DNA of 64,000 nucleotides from Paraglaciecola algarum (GTDB lineage Bacteria > Pseudomonadota > Gammaproteobacteria > Enterobacterales > Alteromonadaceae), in the NCBI RefSeq assembly GCF_021532655.1, contig NZ_JAKGAS010000001.1, positions 792,824 to 856,823 of the forward strand, in the 5' to 3' direction. A program made the translations under genes and the position numbers. The notes under the pieces were generated by a model, which had not been told where the DNA came from, did not search any database, and saw nothing but the letters and a program-made list of their open reading frames with translations. The stretch's first letter is position 1. Every line of letters begins with the position of its first letter. Below, piece after piece: positions 50,937-60,848 of the stretch.

Positions 50937-52274
50937 TTAATTAACTATTTTTAAATAAAACATAATGGCTATTACCACAGGGCATACAAACTTCACATAC
51001 CAAGGCCAAATTTTCCAAAATAGACCTTGCTCTGCTTGTTCATTACCTTGCAATAGTTCTTTTAACACTTCATTTCGTTTCCACACCCACCCAGCGTAAA
51101 TACATAGAACTAAGCCCAATAATGGTTGGCTATATTTTGTGGTTAAATCTATGGTTAACACAAATAATTGATTAAAATTTAATGCAATAGTAGTACTTGC
51201 TGCAAAAACACAAAAAGTTAATAACCATACGGCTGGCCTGCGCTCAATTTCATGACTTTCTACTACGTAAGCTACTGGCACTTCTAGCATTGAAATAGAA
51301 GATGTTAATGCAGCAATTAACATTAAAGCGAAGAATACAAAGGCCACATAGACACCTACACTGCCCATTGAATCAAATAACGAGGGCAACACGGCAAAGA
51401 TCAAATTAGGACCTTCTATTAACTCACCAGTTCCGGTGAATATTTCAATACCATTGTGCAAGGCCACGTACATGGCAGGAATAATTAACATACCAGCTAA
51501 CACTGCTACCCCAATATCCACTAGGGCAACTGAGGCACCTAGAGTTGGCAAGCTTTCTTTTTTACTAATATAAGAGCCATAAACCAGCATAGTACCCACA
51601 CCTAAAGACATAGAAAAGAATGCTTGCCCCATCGCATTAACCAAGAGTTCAGGATCCATGACTAAACTAAAATCAGGTAATAAATAGGCACTCCAACCTT
51701 CAGATGCACCATCCAGTGTCGATACATAAAGGATCAATAAGGCTATGATAATAAACAAAGCGGGCATTAACCTGACAGACCATTTTTCAATTCCTTTGCT
51801 CACACCACCAGTCACAATTAGCGCAGTCAAACATAAAAACAGTGCTGAAAATACAATGTCTCGGGTAACAGAGGATGTCACTAACCAGGTAGACCAGCCC
51901 TGTTGACCTAACATATCTGTGATAGTTTGCACTAGATGTGACAACATCCATCCCGCAACTAAGGCATAAAAGGATAAAATAAGTGATACTGTAATAAAGC
52001 CCCAAATACCTGCTGCTTTACCTATATTATTGCCAGATATCTTTCCTAATGCTGCAACCATATTGGAGCGAGTTGCACGGCCAATAATTAACTCTGCCAT
52101 TAACACTGGATAGGCTAATAAAAACGCTAATATGACATAAACAAGTACAAAAGCTGCACCTCCATTACTGGCAACTTGGGTAGGGAATCCCCAGATGTTA
52201 CCCAATCCAACAGCTGACCCAGCAGCAGCTAAGATAAAACCTAAGCGAGACGAAAATTCACCACGAGCACTCAT
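50937..52274 (-). CDS. Sodium-dependent transporter of the neurotransmitter:sodium symporter family
   Basis: A 445-residue transporter with about 11-12 membrane segments. The opening SRLGFILAAAGSAVGLGNIWGFP is the signature sodium- and substrate-binding region of the LeuT-type NSS family. Substrates are probably amino acids or amines. It is upstream of and near nhaC (32 bases), and 79 bases downstream of prc. Confidence 0.92.
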   Translation of the reverse strand: MSARGEFSSRLGFILAAAGSAVGLGNIWGFPTQVASNGGAAFVLVYVILAFLLAYPVLMAELIIGRATRSNMVAALGKISGNNIGKAAGIWGFITVSLILSFYALVAGWMLSHLVQTITDMLGQQGWSTWLVTSSVTRDIVFSALFLCLTALIVTGGVSKGIEKWSVRLMPALFIIIALLILYVSTLDGASEGWSAYLLPDFSLVMDPELLVNAMGQAFFSMSLGVGTMLVYGSYISKKESLPTLGASVALVDIGVAVLAGMLIIPAMYVALHNGIEIFTGTGELIEGPNLIFAVLPSLFDSMGSVGVYVAFVFFALMLIAALTSSISMLEVPVAYVVESHEIERRPAVWLLTFCVFAASTTIALNFNQLFVLTIDLTTKYSQPLLGLVLCIYAGWVWKRNEVLKELLQGNEQAEQGLFWKIWPWYVKFVCPVVIAIMFYLKIVN

Positions 52275-52353
52275 ATACGGCCCTTTTATTATTTTTATAT
52301 AGTTATAGGAGCGGCAGTACTGTTATCTATAGCACTGCCTGTAAGTATTGAAC

Positions 52354-54402
52354 TTAATGCTTTTCTTGTTTGTTATTTATTGCGTATTTACCCGCTGATA
52401 AAACGTCATAGGTAATATTTGCCGCTTCGTCTAGAAATGGATCTAATTCTTCTAATTCTTCTGGCAGATCACCTTCCAAATTTTCTACCTTGGGTAGACC
52501 TAATCGTGCTAAACGTTCGTTAACGCGAGTAAGAGCTCTTAATTCATTTTCGGACTTTTCTTTCAAACGTTCAGACTCCACCAAAGAAATTGTTTTATTT
52601 TCTTTTTTGATATTAAAACGCACAATATCTTCATATATATAGTTAAATTCATCTTTTATTCTGTTTTTGTGGCGCTCTTCTAAGGCTTTAATGACTTCAT
52701 GGTTCTCACCAAAGGTTGTATAGTTTGCGCGCACAATACTGTCCCAAGGCAGCGCATTTTCTTCTTGGCTTTCCCCCCAATCTTTAGGGTCTATGACTGA
52801 TGGAAACAAAATGTCTGGGATGACTCCTTTATGTTGAGTACTGCCACCATTAATTCGATAAAACTTAGCGATAGTAAATTGAACGCTGCCTAGCGGGTTT
52901 TCATACAGATCGTAGATCCGCCCTAAAGGTCTGTGTTGTTGCACTGTACCTTTGCCAAAGGTTTGCTCACCTAAAATAACGCCACGACTATAGTCTTGCA
53001 TGGCTGCGGCAAAAATTTCTGAAGCAGAAGCGCTATAACGATCTACTAATACTGTTAGTGGGCCATCGTAATATACTTTTCCGTCTACATCTTTCTCTAA
53101 TCGAATTCGACCTGCCCCGTCACGGATCTGTACTACAGGCCCTTTATCAATAAATAATCCAGACAAGAGTGTCGCTTCAGTCAGCGATCCACCGCCGTTG
53201 CCACGTAAATCAACAATTAAACCTTGGATATCTTGTTCTTTTAAGCTTTCGATTTCTTTTTGAACGTCTTGATGCAGATTATTGTAAAAAGAAGGGATGG
53301 AAATTACACCCAATTTACGGTCTTTATTTGGGCCTTCCTTAGGTACATAAACCTCCGATTTAGCCGCCCTATCTTCAAGTTTAATTTTATCTCGAGTTAA
53401 AGTGACTACTTCAGGCACTGTGGATTCAGAAGAACCTTTGACCATTTGAAGCTTAACAATACTACCTTTAGGGCCTTTAATTAATTCAACGACCTCATCT
53501 AAGCGCCAGCCAATAACGTCTACAAATTCGTCATCATCTTGAGCTACACCAACAATCTTATCTTCTGGCTTAATTTTGCCAGACAATTCAGCTGGGCCTC
53601 CGGGCACAACACTGCGGATCACTGTATAGTCATCTTCACTCAATAACACAGCCCCAATACCTTCAAATGAAAGATTCATTTCCATCTTAAAACGTTCAGC
53701 ATTACGTGGAGACAAATAACTAGTATGTGCTTCAATACTGCGTGCAAATGAATGCATCACTGTTTGAAATACATCTTCACTGGTGGTTTGGGTGAGGCGT
53801 TTTATGGCTCTTTTGTATCTTTTGGTTAGTAACTCTTGGGTTTTCGCCCAATCTTTACCGGCTAACTTTAAATTTAGCGCGTCATACTTAACCCTTTGTC
53901 GCCAAAGTTCATCTAACTCTGCAGTATTTTTAGCCCAATCGGCATCTTCTCTATCGTAAACAAACTTGTCATTTGCTTGTTCAAAGTTAAATTCTTTTTC
54001 TAACAGTGATAAAGCATATTCATACCTTTGGGCGCGCTTATGCATATTAGACTGATAAATCTCATAGGCAATGGCTAGGTTACCGCGCTCGATGGCATCA
54101 TCAAACTTGGTTTTATATTGAGAGAACTCTGCGATATCTTTGGCTGTAAATACATTTCGATTAAAGTCTAAAGAACGAATGAAACGATCAAATATTTTTT
54201 CAGACAATTCATCATTAAGATCAATTTGTTTATAGTGAGAGCGTAAAAACTGTGATGAAATCCTTTTCGCAGAGGCAATATGCTGAGACTCTTGTTTGAG
54301 CTCAGGTAAATCTTCGCTGCTAGTACTATTTTCAATTGCTACTGCAGAGGAACTAGCAGCGAGTAACGCCGAAACCACTGATACACGAATTGATCTAATC
54401 AT
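52354..54402 (-). CDS. prc: Periplasmic tail-specific protease Prc
   Basis: A 682-residue protease with a signal peptide (about residues 1-22), an N-terminal helical region, a PDZ domain (about 235-325) and an S41 catalytic domain. The serine lies in VDRYSASASEIFAAAM (about residue 455) and the lysine about 25 residues later in FGKGTVQ, the same spacing as in E. coli Prc. It trims C-termini of periplasmic proteins. It follows proQ by four bases, the conserved proQ-prc order. Confidence 0.95.
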   Translation of the reverse strand: MIRSIRVSVVSALLAASSSAVAIENSTSSEDLPELKQESQHIASAKRISSQFLRSHYKQIDLNDELSEKIFDRFIRSLDFNRNVFTAKDIAEFSQYKTKFDDAIERGNLAIAYEIYQSNMHKRAQRYEYALSLLEKEFNFEQANDKFVYDREDADWAKNTAELDELWRQRVKYDALNLKLAGKDWAKTQELLTKRYKRAIKRLTQTTSEDVFQTVMHSFARSIEAHTSYLSPRNAERFKMEMNLSFEGIGAVLLSEDDYTVIRSVVPGGPAELSGKIKPEDKIVGVAQDDDEFVDVIGWRLDEVVELIKGPKGSIVKLQMVKGSSESTVPEVVTLTRDKIKLEDRAAKSEVYVPKEGPNKDRKLGVISIPSFYNNLHQDVQKEIESLKEQDIQGLIVDLRGNGGGSLTEATLLSGLFIDKGPVVQIRDGAGRIRLEKDVDGKVYYDGPLTVLVDRYSASASEIFAAAMQDYSRGVILGEQTFGKGTVQQHRPLGRIYDLYENPLGSVQFTIAKFYRINGGSTQHKGVIPDILFPSVIDPKDWGESQEENALPWDSIVRANYTTFGENHEVIKALEERHKNRIKDEFNYIYEDIVRFNIKKENKTISLVESERLKEKSENELRALTRVNERLARLGLPKVENLEGDLPEELEELDPFLDEAANITYDVLSAGKYAINNKQEKH

Positions 54403-54406
54403 ATGT

Positions 54407-55060
54407 TTACCTTTTAGAACGAGCTAACCTTAAATTATCTAATTGCACTTTGACTACCATACCGCTGTCAAGTTGCACTTGAATACCATCTTTTGCAACA
54501 TCAGTGATAGTTGCTGGCATTGGACTCTTCCCAACCTTTACGGTAACTAATGTACCAACTTTAACTTGGTCGTCTGTTAACTTTTCAGCAGGTGGGAGTT
54601 TAACTTTAGGTTGTTCTTTTTTTTCTAGATTTTTGTCTATTCTTTTAGACGATTTAAATTTGGGAATATCTTTCTTGAGTTTTTTCTTAGCTTCATCTTG
54701 TTGAAGCTTTTGCTCTTTGCGCTTTTCAGCCACTTTGGCTTTACTTTCTTCAAGCTGTTTTTTAGCATGTTCAACATGTTCATCTTCAATTACAGCTACA
54801 CCTTTACCATCCAGGTCAATACGCTGCGCATCCTTTTTAATACTGTGCAGATATCGCCAACTATTAGTGTAATGACGTAAAGAAGAACGCAACAAGGTTT
54901 TACTTACCCGCTCTTCGTTTTCTAAACGTTCTGCCAGATCTTGAAAAATACCAATTTTAAGTGGTTTTGCATCCCCCTTAGCACTGAAACAGGCTGGAAA
55001 GGTTTCTACTAAAAAATTGATTACTTCTTTACTATTTGAAAATTTTTGTGGATTGTCCAT
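54407..55060 (-). CDS. proQ: RNA chaperone ProQ
   Basis: A 217-residue RNA-binding protein. The N-terminal FinO-like domain (about residues 8-120) includes ETFPACFSAKGDAKPLKIGI and RSSLRHYTNSWRYL. A Lys/Glu-rich linker follows, and the C-terminal Tudor-like domain starts near DDQVKVGTLVTVKVG (about 163-217). It binds many small RNAs and 3' ends. It is coupled to prc with a four-base gap. The small candidate RNA at 63.8 kb could be a ligand, though nothing shows it. Confidence 0.96.
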   Translation of the reverse strand: MDNPQKFSNSKEVINFLVETFPACFSAKGDAKPLKIGIFQDLAERLENEERVSKTLLRSSLRHYTNSWRYLHSIKKDAQRIDLDGKGVAVIEDEHVEHAKKQLEESKAKVAEKRKEQKLQQDEAKKKLKKDIPKFKSSKRIDKNLEKKEQPKVKLPPAEKLTDDQVKVGTLVTVKVGKSPMPATITDVAKDGIQVQLDSGMVVKVQLDNLRLARSKR

Positions 55061-55081
55061 TAAGTCTTCTAGTTTTGTTTG

Positions 55082-55369
55082 TTAACGAGGTTCTTGGTGC
55101 TCATCATCCCAAGTTGCTAGAAGTTGGTCAACCCAGTCATACAAATCATCTTCATCTATATCGAGTAAATGGCTATCTTCTCGCCAATTTTCCCAAATAT
55201 ATTGGATCATATTTTCTAAATTTGTGGAATTGATGTCTTCATCAGCTTGATCATAAAGCATGTGTAACAAAGTATTGAGACGATCAGCCGCTTCTTCAGC
55301 CCGATCCTCCCAAAACTCCATATCTTCTATTGTGGCCAAAGCGACATGAATATCGACCATATTTTTCAT
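55082..55369 (-). CDS. Small acidic protein, function unknown
   Basis: A 95-residue, helical, strongly acidic protein rich in Asp, Glu and Trp (ENWREDSHLLDIDEDDLYDWVDQLL). AGGAAA lies about nine bases before the ATG. It sits between the fRMsr gene and proQ in one run of minus-strand genes with short gaps, so it is probably co-transcribed. I do not recognise a family. The conserved neighbourhood makes it a likely real gene. Confidence 0.75.
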   Translation of the reverse strand: MKNMVDIHVALATIEDMEFWEDRAEEAADRLNTLLHMLYDQADEDINSTNLENMIQYIWENWREDSHLLDIDEDDLYDWVDQLLATWDDEHQEPR

Positions 55370-55383
55370 TTTACGCTTTTCCT

Positions 55384-55851
55384 TTATTTTTCCATAGCGA
55401 CTTGTAGAATTTCTACTATCTTAGTCAGGCCTAGCAGATCTTCTGAGTCAAAACGAGCAATTAATGGGCTATCTAAATCTAACACACCAAATAAATTGCC
55501 TGATAGGTTTATAGGGATCACTATTTCTGAGTTGGAAGCTGCATCACAAGCAATATGCCCACTAAATTGGTGCACGTCTTGGATTAATTGCACTTTATTT
55601 TCTGCTGCGGCAGTCCCACATACACCAGTACCAATTGGAATACGTATACAAGCAGGTTTGCCATGAAATGGCCCTAATACTAGTTGCTCGTCTTTTATTA
55701 AATAAAAACCTGCCCAATTAACATCTTTTAGTGCCCAATAAATTAATGCGCTTATATTCGCCATATTAGCGACTTTGTCTGTTTCACCTGCCACTATAGC
55801 TTGTGCTTGTTGAGCCAATTCAACGTAGAGTGTTTTTTTATCTTGTGACAT
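55384..55851 (-). CDS. msrC: Free methionine-(R)-sulfoxide reductase (GAF domain)
   Basis: A 155-residue single GAF-domain enzyme that reduces free methionine-R-sulfoxide. Three cysteines are in the expected spacing: KPACIRIPIGTGVCG supplies two and GHIACDAASNSEIV the third. The E. coli relative (YebR/MsrC) is likewise next to proQ and prc, which supports the call. Confidence 0.9.
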   Translation of the reverse strand: MSQDKKTLYVELAQQAQAIVAGETDKVANMANISALIYWALKDVNWAGFYLIKDEQLVLGPFHGKPACIRIPIGTGVCGTAAAENKVQLIQDVHQFSGHIACDAASNSEIVIPINLSGNLFGVLDLDSPLIARFDSEDLLGLTKIVEILQVAMEK

Positions 55852-55908
55852 TAATTGTTAATCCAGTTGTTATTCCAATCACTATTATTTGAAACTTTAT
55901 ATTAAAAA

Positions 55909-56604
55909 TTAGTCTACGAGACTAAATACCACCTCAACTCTGGCTTGCATAGCCACTTCACCGGGTTGGTAACTAGAGGTTTTTGCTGCGCTCATTCTCA
56001 AGACATCCATTTCTACTGGCGCAACATTACCAGAGGATTGCTCTGATATGGTTATGACTTTACCTAACTTCAAGTCCAAAGTTTGCACCATTTGGCTGGC
56101 GCGTTTTTGTGCATTTAATAATGCGCTTTGCAATGCTGATTGATAATTTTCTGCACTTTTACTTGAAGTCGCACTAAATCCATCAATACGAGTAATACCT
56201 ATATTAAGTAAAGCATCTATAGATTGTCCATATTGTTCTAATTTATCTAAAGTCACCTTGATCTTTCTGGTTAAAACAAAACCTTTTTGTTCGTTACCTT
56301 CCCTTTTGTATTCGATCCAAGGGTTAAACCTAACTTGCAACGTTTGAATAGACTTCTTTTCCACACCAATACTCGTCAGTGCGTTAACTACATCTAAAGT
56401 TTTTGTCTTTATGATTTTATTCAGCTCACCAGCAAACTTACCCTTTTCCTCAATATGCACCACGAAACTAAAAATATCCGGGGTACTATTCACAACGCCC
56501 ATACCTGTGACTTTTATGTGTCTGGTTTGGTTATCCTGTGTTGCAGCAACACTATAATTAACTATAAAAGTGCTAAACAAGGTTATACATATTATTTTAA
56601 ACAT
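55909..56604 (-). CDS. Exported SIMPL-domain (DUF541) protein
   Basis: A 231-residue protein from the ATG at 56604, chosen because AGGAA lies nine bases upstream and a signal peptide (FKIICITLFSTFIVNYSVAA) follows at once. An extension to 56670 in the same frame lacks support. The mature part shows the DUF541/SIMPL pattern (HIKVTGMGVVNSTPDIFSF, then ALLNAQKRASQMVQTL and the C-terminal MQARVEVVFSLVD). The role is unknown, possibly envelope or stress related. It begins 74 bases after the end of the CWC gene. Confidence 0.82.
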   Translation of the reverse strand: MFKIICITLFSTFIVNYSVAATQDNQTRHIKVTGMGVVNSTPDIFSFVVHIEEKGKFAGELNKIIKTKTLDVVNALTSIGVEKKSIQTLQVRFNPWIEYKREGNEQKGFVLTRKIKVTLDKLEQYGQSIDALLNIGITRIDGFSATSSKSAENYQSALQSALLNAQKRASQMVQTLDLKLGKVITISEQSSGNVAPVEMDVLRMSAAKTSSYQPGEVAMQARVEVVFSLVD

Positions 56605-56677
56605 ATTTGTTATTCCTAGAGTTAAATTGTTTTCAATCTTAACCGAGCCTGCTGAATGTCCCCTTAACAAAATGTAA

Positions 56678-56911
56678 CTAGGGTTTTAATTGGATACTTT
56701 TTTTAAAATGGGCTGGATGGGTATTGAAACTGTTAATACAGTTTTTACATATGCATGATTTATGTTGTAACTTATTAGGTAATAACTCAACCAAAGCATT
56801 TGGAATTTTAGACTCAAAACACCAACAAGGTGATGAACTATTCACCCCACAATAATTATTATTCCCACAAAAAGGGCATGATAATTCATTAACCCTAACT
56901 TCAGTTTTCAT
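56678..56911 (-). CDS. Cysteine-rich CWC-family protein
   Basis: A 77-residue protein with a zinc-binding-like pattern: CPFCGNNNYCG, then PCWCFESKIPNALVELLP, then CICKNC. That is the CWC family. The ATG at 56911 overlaps the prpF stop as ATGA, so translation is coupled; an in-frame TTG 15 bases upstream is less likely. Its place as the last gene of the methylcitrate operon is unexpected, and no function is known. Confidence 0.8.
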   Translation of the reverse strand: MKTEVRVNELSCPFCGNNNYCGVNSSSPCWCFESKIPNALVELLPNKLQHKSCICKNCINSFNTHPAHFKKSIQLKP

Positions 56912-58110
56912 GCTTTTTGTTCCCAAGTGTGCGGAATTAATACCTTACCCTCCATGAGTACTCGGGCACTACGACTCATAGTCACTTTTTCTATTGTCCA
57001 TTTTCCGAGATTTTTAGCCGCTTGTGCACCCACTTTTAACGTACCTGATGGGTGTCCAAATACCACATAACTATGCCGTGCTTTTTCGGCTAAATTTCCA
57101 GTTATTAGTTGATTAACAATCGTACCTTGAATAACTGATGCCGAAGCTATCGACACTGCGGCTGTGCCCATCATAGCGTGGTGTAACTTGCCCATCGACA
57201 AAGCCCTTACACATAGATCTATCTGATTTTTGGAGACCTGTTTACCACTAGTACATTGGTAATCAGTTGAAGGCCCAATATAAACAATTTTAGGCGTGTG
57301 CAATCTGTTATTTGCTTCATCCAAATTTTCAATAAGTCCCATTTTTAACGCACCATATGCCCGAATTTTTTCAAACTTTTGCAATGCAGCTGGATCGTTA
57401 TTGATATTCTCTTGTGATTCTGTCCCTAAATACCCGATATCAACAGCGTTGACAAAAATTGTAGGAATGCCTGCGTTTATCATAGTGGCCGATATACTCC
57501 CAACATCAGGAATATCTAATTGATCAACTAAATTGCCGGTTGGAAACAAAATATCGCTAGCATCCACTGGTTGAATAAATTCTATTTTTATCTCTGCAGA
57601 GGGAAAAGTTACCCCATCTAGCTCAAAGTGGCCGCATTCAACAACTTGACCGTTTTGAATAGGCACATGAGCAACTATACTTTTTTGAATATTTTCTTGC
57701 CAGATACGTATTATGGCAATGCCATTTTGCGGAATACGACTATTATCTACAAGCTGATTGGTAACGGCAAAAGAGCCTACAGCCGCAGTTAAATTGCCAC
57801 AATTTCCACTCCAATCTACTTTAGGTTTATCAATAGATATTTGCCCAAATAGATAATTTACATCATGTTCCGCTTTATCACTTTTTGAAAGTATGACTGC
57901 TTTACTGGTGCTAGAGCTTGCGCCTCCCATGCCATCTATTTGTTTTTCATAGGGATCTGGGCTGCCAATGACCCTCAATAGCAAGTCGTCTCTGGCTTTC
58001 CCCGGGGCTTGCGCTTGTTTAGGTAAGTCTTGTAGATTAAAAAAGACCCCTTTACTGGTTCCACCACGCATATAAGTTGCAGGTATTTTAAGCTGAGTTA
58101 TATAATCCAT
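56908..58110 (-). CDS. prpF: 2-methylaconitate cis-trans isomerase PrpF
   Basis: A 400-residue isomerase that works with AcnD in the 2-methylcitrate cycle, converting the trans-methylaconitate made by AcnD to the cis isomer. The N-terminal AGGTSKG-type motif reads MRGGTSKGVFF. Other conserved elements are GGASSSTSKAVIL and DWSGNCGNLTAAVGSFA. The ATG follows the acnD stop directly, without a gap. The CWC gene overlaps its end. Confidence 0.95.
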   Translation of the reverse strand: MDYITQLKIPATYMRGGTSKGVFFNLQDLPKQAQAPGKARDDLLLRVIGSPDPYEKQIDGMGGASSSTSKAVILSKSDKAEHDVNYLFGQISIDKPKVDWSGNCGNLTAAVGSFAVTNQLVDNSRIPQNGIAIIRIWQENIQKSIVAHVPIQNGQVVECGHFELDGVTFPSAEIKIEFIQPVDASDILFPTGNLVDQLDIPDVGSISATMINAGIPTIFVNAVDIGYLGTESQENINNDPAALQKFEKIRAYGALKMGLIENLDEANNRLHTPKIVYIGPSTDYQCTSGKQVSKNQIDLCVRALSMGKLHHAMMGTAAVSIASASVIQGTIVNQLITGNLAEKARHSYVVFGHPSGTLKVGAQAAKNLGKWTIEKVTMSRSARVLMEGKVLIPHTWEQKA

Positions 58111-60783
58111 CTAAAGGTTAGCCTTTTTCGCGTTATCCTTCATTACGTTATTCTTTTTCGGAGCTATAGTACTCAAAAAATCTAAGGCAAAGCGCTGTAA
58201 CACTCCTCCGGCTTCATATACCTTTACCTCTTCCGCTGTATCTAAACGGCAAATAACAGGCACTTGAATTGATTCTCCGTTTTGCCTTTGTACGACCAAA
58301 TCCAAACTTGCCCCAGCTAAATTTGCTCCACTCAAAGCTTCACCGGACACATGGTAAATTTCAGAGCCATCTAAATGTAAGGTGTTACGATTGGTTCCTT
58401 GATTAAACTCTAATGGCAAAACACCCATTCCGACTAAGTTTGTTCTATGTATTCGCTCAAAACCTTCGGCCACAATCACTTCAACGCCTGCTAAACGAAC
58501 TCCTTTCGCCGCCCAATCTCGAGAAGAGCCCTGCCCGTAATCAGCACCAGCAATAATGATTAATGGTTGATTGCGTTGCATGTAATTTTCAATGGCTTCC
58601 CACATGCGCATTACTTTTCCCTCGGGCTCTAGTCGAGCATATGACCCTCGTTTAATTTTACCATTTTCAACAATCATTTCATTTATCAGTTTAGGATTAG
58701 CAAAGGTGGCACGTTGAGCCGTTAAATGATCACCTCTGTGTGTGGCGTAGGAATTAAAATCTTCCTCTGGCACGCCCATTTGGGCAAGATACTCACCAGC
58801 AGCACTATCTAACATTATCGCATTTGAAGGTGACAGATGATCAGTCGTTATATTATCCCCTAAAATGGCTAATGGCCGCATATTCTTCAAACCTGCTTTA
58901 TTAGCAAATGATGACTGCCAATACGGTGGCCTTCTAATATAAGTACTTTCTGGGCGCCAGTCATAAAGTGGACTTTTAGCTGGAGTAAATGAGCCTAAAT
59001 CAAACATTGGTGTATAAACCTTGGTAAATTGTTCAGGCTTAACGTAGGTGGCAACGAGTTGATCTATTTCTTCATCGGTGGGCCAAATGTCTTTAAGTTT
59101 TATATCAGTGCCTTTTTGATCTTGGCCTAGTACTGAATTTTCGATATCAAACCGAATACTACCAGCAATGGCGTAGGCTATCACTAAGGGCGGAGAAGCT
59201 AAAAATGCTTGTTTTGCATATGGATGTATACGCCCATCAAAATTTCGGTTACCGGATAAAACCGCCGTTGAATACAGATCTCGGTCAATTATTTCTTGTT
59301 GTATTAATGGATCTAAAGCTCCGCTCATGCCGTTGCAAGTAGTGCAGGCATAACCCACTATACCAAAGCCTAATTGCTCCATTTCAGATAATAGGTCCGC
59401 TTCTTGTAAGTACAATTTGGCGACTTTAGACCCCGGAGCGAATGAAGATTTAACCCAAGGTTTGCGGACTAAGCCTAATTTATTGGCGTTACGGGCTAAT
59501 AACCCCGCGGCTATCACATTTCGTGGATTACTGGTGTTTGTACAACTTGTAATTGCGGCAATAATGACTGCGCCGTCTGGCATTTGATTTTCTTTTTGGG
59601 AAGTATCAGTTGATGCATGGGCAATATCACGCTTAACTAAATCGGCAGTCGCTACGCGTTTATGAGGATTTGATGGACCCGCTAAGTTCCGGCCTACACT
59701 GGATAAGTCAAACTCTAACACCCTTTGATATTCCACTTGAGTTAAGTCATCAGCCCATAACCCAGTATGTTTAGCGTAATTCTCTACCAAGGCTACTTGT
59801 TCTGGCTCTCTACCGGTTACTTTTAAATAGTCTATGGTTTGCTCGTCAATATAAAACATACTTGCCGTCGCGCCATATTCAGGTGTCATATTAGAAATAG
59901 TCGCTCTATCTCCAATACTTAAACTCTCGACCCCTTCACCAAAGAACTCTAGATATGCTGATACCACTTTTGATTGGCGAAGAAACTCAGTTAGGGCTAA
60001 TACAATATCAGTGGCCGTTATACCTGATTGCCTACGTCCACTCAATTTCACGCCAATGATATTTGGCATTCTCATAATAGATGGCCGCCCTAACATCACT
60101 GTTTCAGCTTCTAACCCACCTACCCCAATCGCGATAACACCCAGTGAATTTATATGGGGCGTATGACTGTCAGTGCCAACACAGGTATCAGGAAATGCAA
60201 CGCCGTCCTTAGATTGAATGACAGGAGACATTCTCTCTAGATTAATTTGGTGCATAATGCCATTACCTGCTGGTATCACATCTACATTTTTGAACGCCGT
60301 TTTTGCCCATTCAATAAAATGGAACCTATCTTGGTTACGCCTTTCTTCAATCACCCTATTCTTTTTAAATGCTTCTTTATCATAGCCGGCATGTTCTACT
60401 GCTAAAGAATGATCGACGATTAATTGTGTGGGTACTACTGGATTCACCTTAGTTGGATCGCCACCTTGTTCAGCAATAGCATCTCTCAGACCTGCTAAAT
60501 CGACTAATGCGGTTTGGCCCAAAATATCATGGCACACCACTCTAGCGGGGTACCAAGGAAAATCTATTTCACTTTTTGCGAACACAATTTGTTCTAGACT
60601 GGACTGTATTTGTGTAGGGTCACATTTACGTAATATTTGCTCTGCTAAAACCCTGGATGTATAGGGTAATTTGGCATAACGACCGACCGCTATTTCTTCG
60701 ATAGCCGCTCGTGTATCGTAATAATCAAGTTTTACCCCATTGAATAGATAATCAGGTAAAGGTTTACGATATTGATAATTCAT
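58111..60783 (-). CDS. acnD: Fe/S-dependent 2-methylisocitrate dehydratase AcnD
   Basis: An 890-residue aconitase-fold enzyme that dehydrates 2-methylcitrate. Cluster ligands are a cysteine in ITSCTNTSNP and two in CTTCNGMSG. The C-terminal swivel domain includes GADYGQGSSRDWAAKG. The prp context and length separate it from AcnA. It replaces PrpD, which is absent here; this AcnD-PrpF pairing is a known alternative route. prpF follows at once and prpC lies 65 bases upstream. Confidence 0.96.
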   Translation of the reverse strand: MNYQYRKPLPDYLFNGVKLDYYDTRAAIEEIAVGRYAKLPYTSRVLAEQILRKCDPTQIQSSLEQIVFAKSEIDFPWYPARVVCHDILGQTALVDLAGLRDAIAEQGGDPTKVNPVVPTQLIVDHSLAVEHAGYDKEAFKKNRVIEERRNQDRFHFIEWAKTAFKNVDVIPAGNGIMHQINLERMSPVIQSKDGVAFPDTCVGTDSHTPHINSLGVIAIGVGGLEAETVMLGRPSIMRMPNIIGVKLSGRRQSGITATDIVLALTEFLRQSKVVSAYLEFFGEGVESLSIGDRATISNMTPEYGATASMFYIDEQTIDYLKVTGREPEQVALVENYAKHTGLWADDLTQVEYQRVLEFDLSSVGRNLAGPSNPHKRVATADLVKRDIAHASTDTSQKENQMPDGAVIIAAITSCTNTSNPRNVIAAGLLARNANKLGLVRKPWVKSSFAPGSKVAKLYLQEADLLSEMEQLGFGIVGYACTTCNGMSGALDPLIQQEIIDRDLYSTAVLSGNRNFDGRIHPYAKQAFLASPPLVIAYAIAGSIRFDIENSVLGQDQKGTDIKLKDIWPTDEEIDQLVATYVKPEQFTKVYTPMFDLGSFTPAKSPLYDWRPESTYIRRPPYWQSSFANKAGLKNMRPLAILGDNITTDHLSPSNAIMLDSAAGEYLAQMGVPEEDFNSYATHRGDHLTAQRATFANPKLINEMIVENGKIKRGSYARLEPEGKVMRMWEAIENYMQRNQPLIIIAGADYGQGSSRDWAAKGVRLAGVEVIVAEGFERIHRTNLVGMGVLPLEFNQGTNRNTLHLDGSEIYHVSGEALSGANLAGASLDLVVQRQNGESIQVPVICRLDTAEEVKVYEAGGVLQRFALDFLSTIAPKKNNVMKDNAKKANL

Positions 60784-60848
60784 GGAAATCCAAAATAAAA
60801 GTAAAATTAAGGGATTAAGTCTAGCGTTAATAACGAGTTAATAGGTAT

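Noticed and set aside
56605..56670. Extension of the SIMPL protein upstream of 56604
   Set aside because: The signal peptide and AGGAA both fit the ATG at 56604.
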